Notes under the pieces: model-generated
Told to the model about the DNA's origin: nothing
The model's input: only the letters and a program-made list of their open reading frames with translations
The model's database searches: none
Translations under genes and position numbers: made by a program
In this document: positions 59,626 through 64,000 of the stretch, one piece after another
How the letters are laid out: the number at the start of each line of letters is the position of its first letter
Position numbering within the stretch: the first letter of the stretch is position 1
NCBI GenBank assembly: GCA_002082585.1
Contig: CP020563.1
Location: 5,264,001-5,328,000 of the forward strand
Origin: Kitasatospora albolonga
GTDB taxonomy: Bacteria; Actinomycetota; Actinomycetes; Streptomycetales; Streptomycetaceae
Reading direction: 5' to 3'
DNA: 64,000 nucleotides

Positions 59626-61101
59626 ATGCCCCTCGCCGCCACCCCACCGCCGGTCGAGACCCCACCGCACACCGGTGGCCTGCTCCTCCTGATCGACGGC
59701 ACAGCCGGTCTGCTGACCGTCGCCGCGCTCGGTATCGCGCTCCTCCTCTTCCTGATCATCAAGGTCAGACTCCAGCCGTTCGTCGCCCTGTTGGCCGTCT
59801 CCATAGCCGTCGGCCTCGGCGCCGGGCTCTCGGTCACCGAACTCTTCGGCACCGTGCAGAAATCCGCCGCCGCCTCGGTCATCGAGTCCGGCATGGGCGG
59901 CATCCTCGGCCATGTGGCGATCATCATCGGGCTCGGTACGATGCTCGGCGCGATCCTCGAAGTGTCCGGCGGGGCCGAGGTGTTGAGCGCCCGCCTGCTG
60001 AACCTCTTCGGCGAGAAGCGCGCCCCGCTCGCGATGGGCCTGACGGGTCTGATCTTCGGTATCCCGGTCTTCTTCGACGTGGGCATCTTCGTCCTCGCGC
60101 CGATCGTGTACGCGGCCGCCAAGCGGTCCGGGAAATCGGTCCTGCTCTATGCGATGCCGCTGCTGGCGGGCCTGTCGATGACCCACGCGTTCCTGCCCCC
60201 GCACCCGGGCCCGGTGGCCGCCGCCGGACTCTTCAACGTGTCGCTGGGCTGGGTCATCCTGATGGGCGCGGTCGTCGGCATCCCGTCCGTGCTGGCCGCC
60301 TGGGCGTACGCCTCCTGGATCGGGAAGCGGATCTTCGTCGACGTACCGCAGGACATGGTGGACGCCGCCGCCGAGGCCAAGGAGGCCGTCGCCGCCGAAC
60401 AGCGGGCGGCGGGCGTCACGCCGTACGAGAAGCCGGTGCCGCTCGCCACGGTCCTCGCGATCATCGGAACCCCGCTGATCCTGATCCTCGCCGCGACCTT
60501 CTCCTCCATCGCGCTGAACCCTTCGACTCTCCGCTCGGTCGTGGAGTTCTTCGGCAACCCGTTCGTGGCCCTGACGATCGCGCTGTTCCTCGCGTACTAC
60601 CTGCTGGGTATCCGCCGGGGCTGGTCCCGCACGTCCCTGGAGTCGGTCTCCACGTCCTCGCTCAAGCCCGTCGGCAACATCCTGCTGGTGGTCGGCGCGG
60701 GCGGCGTCTTCGGCGCCGTACTCAAGGGCAGCGGCATCGCGGACGCGCTGGCCGACACGTTCAACGACGTGGGCCTGCCGGTCATCCTGCTCGCCTGGCT
60801 GATCTCGGTCGTGCTGCGCGTCGCCCAGGGCTCGGCCACCGTCGCGATCGTCACGACGGCGGGAATCGTGGTCCCGCTGGTCGAGGGCCAGGATCTGTCC
60901 CAGGCCCACCTGGCGCTGATCATCATGGCGATCTCGGCGGGCTCGATCTTCGCCTCGCACGTGAACGACGGCGGCTTCTGGATGGTGTCGAAGTACTTCG
61001 GCATCTCGGAACGCGACACACTGAAGTCCTGGACGGTGCTGGAGACGGTGCTGTCGGTGGCGGGCTTCGCGGTGGCGGCACTGCTGAGCCTGATGATCTA
61101 G
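59626..61101 (+). CDS. GntP-family gluconate/keto-acid:H+ symporter
   Basis: 491 residues, about 12 hydrophobic segments. GntP family signature blocks: LLLFLIIKVRLQPFVALLAVSIAVGLGAGL, SGMGGILGHVAIIIGLGTMLGAILEVSGGAEVLS, IFGIPVFFDVGIFVLAPIVYA, LSMTHAFLPPHPGPVAAAG, VLRVAQGSATVAIVTTAGIV and FASHVNDGGFWMVSKYF. It likely imports the acid substrate (gluconate, 2-keto-3-deoxygluconate or a D-amino-acid derivative) used by the kinase and deaminase cluster. The ATG at 59626 was used; an ATG 16 codons upstream is less likely. Confidence 0.94.
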   Translation: MPLAATPPPVETPPHTGGLLLLIDGTAGLLTVAALGIALLLFLIIKVRLQPFVALLAVSIAVGLGAGLSVTELFGTVQKSAAASVIESGMGGILGHVAIIIGLGTMLGAILEVSGGAEVLSARLLNLFGEKRAPLAMGLTGLIFGIPVFFDVGIFVLAPIVYAAAKRSGKSVLLYAMPLLAGLSMTHAFLPPHPGPVAAAGLFNVSLGWVILMGAVVGIPSVLAAWAYASWIGKRIFVDVPQDMVDAAAEAKEAVAAEQRAAGVTPYEKPVPLATVLAIIGTPLILILAATFSSIALNPSTLRSVVEFFGNPFVALTIALFLAYYLLGIRRGWSRTSLESVSTSSLKPVGNILLVVGAGGVFGAVLKGSGIADALADTFNDVGLPVILLAWLISVVLRVAQGSATVAIVTTAGIVVPLVEGQDLSQAHLALIIMAISAGSIFASHVNDGGFWMVSKYFGISERDTLKSWTVLETVLSVAGFAVAALLSLMI

Positions 61102-61132
61102 GGCCTTACGGTGTGCGCCCCCGGGGGGCCGT

Positions 61133-61507
61133 TCAGACGGCCATGACCTGGACGTCGTACCGCGGAATCCACTGGTCGCGGGTCACGATGGTCATTCCCT
61201 CGGTCTGCGCCTGGGCGACCAGTATCCGGTCGAAGGGGTCGCGGTGCAGGGCAGGCAGCCTGCCCGCCCGGACCCCGTGTCCCGCGGTGATCGGCAGCGC
61301 CGTGAACTGGCTGTCGCGTACGCGCTCCGCCAGGTCGTCCGGGCCGTCGAGCTTGCCCAGGGACTGCTTGATGGCGATCTCCCACGCGGACACCGCGCTG
61401 AGGTGGACGGAGGGTTCCGTGTCGAGGAGGCCCTTGACCTGATCGGACAGCTCGTCGGAATCCCCGAGCCACCAGAGGACCACATGGGTGTCGAGCAGCA
61501 GGCGCAT
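61133..61507 (-). CDS. VapC-type PIN-domain toxin
   Basis: 124 residues. PIN ribonuclease with the acidic active site: Asp6 in LLLDTHVVLWWL, Glu in SAVSAWEIAIKQSLGKL, Asp in RDPFDRILVAQAQTEGMTIVTRDQWI, all present. The start is in TGATG overlap with the antitoxin gene. It is a sequence-specific RNA endonuclease (tRNA or rRNA in characterised VapCs) silenced by the partner. Intact, unlike the decayed PIN gene at 34110. Confidence 0.9.
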   Translation of the reverse strand: MRLLLDTHVVLWWLGDSDELSDQVKGLLDTEPSVHLSAVSAWEIAIKQSLGKLDGPDDLAERVRDSQFTALPITAGHGVRAGRLPALHRDPFDRILVAQAQTEGMTIVTRDQWIPRYDVQVMAV

Positions 61508-61749
61508 CAGCGCATCCCGAAGGCATCGGCGATGTCGTCCGGCAGCTCGTCGAAGTCGTCGGCGATGTGGATACGCCCTGCCAGCGACCCGCGCCCGGTC
61601 CTCCTGACCTTCGGACGCAGGGGCACCACCTTGGCGACCGGCTCGCCGGCCTTGCTGATGACGACTTCTTCGCCGGTGGCGACTTGCTCCAGGATGCGGG
61701 AGAAGTGCGTCTTGGCCTCGTGCACGTTGTATTGACGGGCTGCTTCCAC
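61507..61749 (-). CDS. Phd/YefM-family antitoxin
   Basis: 80 residues. N-terminal YefM/Phd fold YNVHEAKTHFSRILEQVATGEEVVISKAGEPVAKVVPL binds DNA; the C-terminal acidic part (IHIADDFDELPDDIADAFGM) would wrap and inhibit the PIN toxin. First gene of the coupled pair; the promoter region just upstream holds a direct repeat. Confidence 0.9.
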   Translation of the reverse strand: MEAARQYNVHEAKTHFSRILEQVATGEEVVISKAGEPVAKVVPLRPKVRRTGRGSLAGRIHIADDFDELPDDIADAFGMR

Positions 61750-61775
61750 GGCTGCCTCACCAAGGGGGGAAGGGG

Positions 61776-61796
61776 TGGACTAAGTACTGGACTAAA
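61776..61796. promoter_or_regulatory. direct repeat upstream of the antitoxin gene
   Basis: TGGACTAAG (61776-61784) and TGGACTAAA (61788-61796) are spaced by 3 bases, 27 bp upstream of the antitoxin start, in an A+T-rich spot. Candidate autoregulatory site for the Phd/VapC complex. Confidence 0.5.
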
Positions 61797-61936
61797 GGCT
61801 ACCTCAGGCTGACGGAAGCCACCTGGAACTACCTCCCGAGCCCCCCGGGGGCCATTCCTGGCGACGACCCCCGGCCCCCGCCCATTCCCCGCACGCCCCC
61901 TTGTGCGGTCCCGCCGATTGCGCTTCCTTGATCGGC

Positions 61937-63238
61937 ATGGCGGAGACAAGAGCAACCACAGGGACAGGGGAGCAGACCTCCCGACCACGTAAGTCCAGCT
62001 GGAAGTACATCGGCCCCGGCATCGTTGTCGCGGCGACCGGGGTCGGGGCTGGTGACCTGGTCGCGACCCTCGTCGCGGGCAGCAAGTTCGGGTACACGCT
62101 CATGTGGGCGGCGGTGATCGGCTGCCTCGTCAAGATCTCGCTCGCCGAGGCGGCCGGGCGCTGGCACCTGGCGACCGGACGCACGCTCTTCGACGGCTGG
62201 CGCAGCCTCGGCGCGTGGACGACCGTCTACTTCGCGATCTACGTCGTCGTCTGGGGCTTCATCTACGGCGCGACCGCCATGTCCTCCAGCGCCCTGCCCA
62301 TCGTGGCGCTCTTCCCGGACGGGCCGGGGCTGAAGTTCTGGGCGATCGTGACCGGGCTGACCGGGCTGGCCTTCGTCTGGTTCAATCGGTACGCCGTCTT
62401 CGAGAAGGTCATGACGGTCCTGGTCGGCATCATGTTCGTGGTGGTCGTCTACGTGGCCGCCCGGGTGGTGCCGGACGTGGGTGCCTCGTTCGCCGGGCTC
62501 GTCCCCGTACTGCCGGACGGCTCGCTGCTCTACACCCTCGGGCTGATCGGCGGCGTCGGCGGCACGATCACGATGGCGGCCTACGGTTACTGGGTGAACG
62601 CCAAAGGCTGGAGCAACTCCTCCTGGATGAAGGTGATGCGGCTCGACAACCGGGTCGCCTACCTCACCACCGGCATCTTCGTCGTCGCCATGCTGATCGT
62701 CGGCGCCGAACTGCTGCACGCCTCGCAGCTCGCCCTCACCTCCGGCGACCGCGGACTGATCGACCTCGGCACGATCCTGGAGGACCGCTTCGGCCCGTCG
62801 ACCGCCACGCTCTTCCTGGTCGGCTTCTTCGCCACCTCCTTCTCGTCGCTGATCGGCGTCTGGCACGGGGTGAGCCTGATGTTCGCCGACTTCGTGGAGC
62901 GGTTCCGCGCCCCGGCGGACCGGGAGAAGGAACACGCGGGCCCGGCCGTCGTCGACCGCCAGCAGCGCTCGCGGCCCTTCCGCGCCTACCTCCTCTGGCT
63001 GACCTTCCCGCCGATGACCCTCCTCTGGCTGGACGAACCCTTCGGCCTGGTCATCGCGTACGGGGTGCTCGGCGCGTTCTTCATGCCGTTCCTCGCCCTG
63101 ACCCTGCTCTGGCTGCTCAACTCCTCCCGTACGCCCAGGGAATGGCGCAACAGCTGGCTCAGCAACGGGATGCTGGCCCTCGCGGGGCTGCTGTTCATCG
63201 TGCTCTGCGTCCAGCAGGTGCGCGAACTGCCCTGGTGA
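61937..63238 (+). CDS. Nramp-like divalent metal transporter, non-canonical metal site
   Basis: 433 residues, about 11 transmembrane segments, overall Nramp (NrdH-type APC fold) topology: TM1 IVVAATGVGAGDLVATLVAGSKFGYTLMWAAVIGC, TM6 GGVGGTITMAAYGYWVNAKGW. The canonical metal-binding DPGN of TM1 is replaced by GVGAGD, and the TM6 MPH motif by TMAAYG, so manganese/iron selectivity of classic Nramp is doubtful; such sequences occur in actinobacteria annotated as Nramp family. Substrate may be another cation. ATG at 61937 gives the usual short N-terminus. Confidence 0.85.
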   Translation: MAETRATTGTGEQTSRPRKSSWKYIGPGIVVAATGVGAGDLVATLVAGSKFGYTLMWAAVIGCLVKISLAEAAGRWHLATGRTLFDGWRSLGAWTTVYFAIYVVVWGFIYGATAMSSSALPIVALFPDGPGLKFWAIVTGLTGLAFVWFNRYAVFEKVMTVLVGIMFVVVVYVAARVVPDVGASFAGLVPVLPDGSLLYTLGLIGGVGGTITMAAYGYWVNAKGWSNSSWMKVMRLDNRVAYLTTGIFVVAMLIVGAELLHASQLALTSGDRGLIDLGTILEDRFGPSTATLFLVGFFATSFSSLIGVWHGVSLMFADFVERFRAPADREKEHAGPAVVDRQQRSRPFRAYLLWLTFPPMTLLWLDEPFGLVIAYGVLGAFFMPFLALTLLWLLNSSRTPREWRNSWLSNGMLALAGLLFIVLCVQQVRELPW

Positions 63239-63263
63239 TTCCGGGGACAGCCCGGGAAACGCG

Positions 63264-63293
63264 GCAGCGCCGCCGGGGGAGCGGCGGCGCTGC
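63264..63293. terminator. convergent terminator between Nramp-like and GH18 genes
   Basis: GCAGCGCCGCC (63264-63274) and GGCGGCGCTGC (63283-63293) form a perfect 11-bp stem with an 8-base loop. Confidence 0.75.
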
Positions 63294-63339
63294 GGGTCGG
63301 GGGGTGGCTGTGTTCGGTGCGGGAGGAGCTGCCGAGGAG

Positions 63340-64000
63340 TTACGGCAGGTTGCGGACGTGCGGGCCGACCGCCTTCGACCAGGCGAACCCGGCCGTCGCG
63401 TCCCAGTTGGTCGACCAGGTCATCGCGCCGCGCAGCGACGGGTAGGTCTTCGAGGGCTTGAAGGAACCGCAGTTGGTGCCCCTGGTCAGGCAGTCCAGGG
63501 CGGCGTTCACGACCGACGGGGCGACGTATCCGCTGCCCGCGCCACGGGTGGAGGCCGGGACACCGATGCCGACCTGGGACGGGTCGAGGCCGTTCTCCAG
63601 CTGGATGCAGGCGAGCGCGGTGAGGAAGTCCACCGAACCCTGGTGGTAGACCTTGCCGTCGCAGCCGAGCATCGAACCGCTGTTGTAGTACTGCATGTTG
63701 ACGACGGTCAGGATGTCCTTGACGTTGAGCGCCGTCCTGAAGTAGTCGGCCGACGTCGTCTGCATGTCGATCGTCTGCGGGGCCATCGTGAGGACGAGTC
63801 CGGGGCCCGCCTTTGCCGACAGCTGGCGCAGCGCCTTCGTCATGTAGGTGGCGTTGAGACCGTTCTCCAGGTCGATGTCGACCCCGTTGAAGCCGTAGTC
63901 CTGCATCAGCGCGTAGACCGAGTCGGCGAACGCGGTGGCGGAGGCGTCGTTGTCGACCCGGACCGTGCCCAGTTCGCCGCCGATCGAGATGATGACGTTC
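63340..64000 (-). CDS. GH18 family chitinase, C-terminal part (cut by window edge)
   Basis: Visible part about 219 residues. ISIGGELGTVRV (the SxGG block) is followed by the catalytic motif GFNGVDIDLENGL (DxxDxDxE with Glu as acid), then GLVLTMAPQTIDMQ, VNMQYYNSG and GAMTWSTNWDA, all typical of GH18 chitinases of the S. coelicolor ChiC/bacterial A type. It would hydrolyse chitin outside the cell. The 5' end with signal peptide and any carbohydrate-binding module lies beyond 64000. Confidence 0.93.
   Translation of the reverse strand, partial: NVIISIGGELGTVRVDNDASATAFADSVYALMQDYGFNGVDIDLENGLNATYMTKALRQLSAKAGPGLVLTMAPQTIDMQTTSADYFRTALNVKDILTVVNMQYYNSGSMLGCDGKVYHQGSVDFLTALACIQLENGLDPSQVGIGVPASTRGAGSGYVAPSVVNAALDCLTRGTNCGSFKPSKTYPSLRGAMTWSTNWDATAGFAWSKAVGPHVRNLP

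Noticed and set aside
1..64000. tRNA or rRNA genes
   Set aside because: No cloverleaf or rRNA-like sequence stood out in the intergenic gaps by eye; a covariance-model scan would be needed to be sure.

Overview
The window looks like a stretch of a Streptomyces (or very close actinomycete) chromosome. It is very G+C-rich, uses many GTG/TTG starts and ATGA/GTGA gene overlaps, and carries actinobacterial markers: the mycothiol conjugate amidase Mca, a DUF4307 protein, the GTP-type PEP carboxykinase and a DrrA/DrrB-type exporter. From memory, the housekeeping order msrA - metB - threonine dehydratase - greA - mca - pckG resembles the corresponding S. coelicolor stretch. No search was possible, so family names rest on motifs, length and context.

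Layout. 1-2.6 kb: a variable regulatory module (DUF7848-like fragment, HATPase, XRE regulator, flavoprotein) abutting msrA. 2.5-8.0 kb: msrA and an M48 metalloprotease flanked by two paralogous membrane-anchored proteins. 8.0-16.6 kb: conserved metabolism and housekeeping (metB, sigma factor plus small membrane protein, MarR, threonine dehydratase, DrrAB-like ABC exporter, greA, DUF4307, mca). 16.6-31.7 kb: the most unusual region. It holds a STAND-type NB-ARC/TPR protein; a divergent six-gene operon encoding an Hsp70-like ATPase, two P-loop GTPases, an unrecognised protein and two dynamin-like GTPases; and, convergent with that operon, a sigma factor - Crp/Fnr - class III cyclase operon that is head-to-head with a membrane protein resembling the Pycsar effector PycTM.

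33-37.3 kb: a truncated RHS/DNRLRE-type secreted protein gene, then a 208-bp perfect direct repeat of the 5' end of a thioredoxin-domain (YyaL-type) gene. Between the repeats lies a roughly 3-kb, visibly A+T-richer cargo: a decayed PIN toxin gene, a DUF262 protein overlapping a nucleotidyltransferase, and a Uma2-type nuclease. No recombinase is present in it. The complete YyaL gene follows the second repeat.

39-52 kb: hemolysin III, pckG, a tightly coupled four-gene operon (solute-binding protein, TelA, binding/VWA lipoprotein, membrane protein), an aminotransferase, an arylamine N-acetyltransferase and a secreted trypsin-like protease. 52-61 kb: a TetR/siderophore-interacting pair, then a D-amino-acid/2-keto sugar-acid catabolic cluster (D-aminoacylase, D-amino-acid deaminase, PfkB kinase, IclR, RidA, GntP permease) with a palindromic operator candidate. 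61-64 kb: a Phd/VapC pair, a non-canonical Nramp-like transporter and the C-terminal part of a GH18 chitinase cut by the window edge.

The best candidates for an undescribed system are the 16.6-31.7 kb nucleotide-signalling/GTPase cluster and the DUF262-nucleotidyltransferase pair in the repeat-flanked island. Tandem repeats are common between genes (10-, 16- and 6-bp units) and inside genes (24/27- and 36-bp units).
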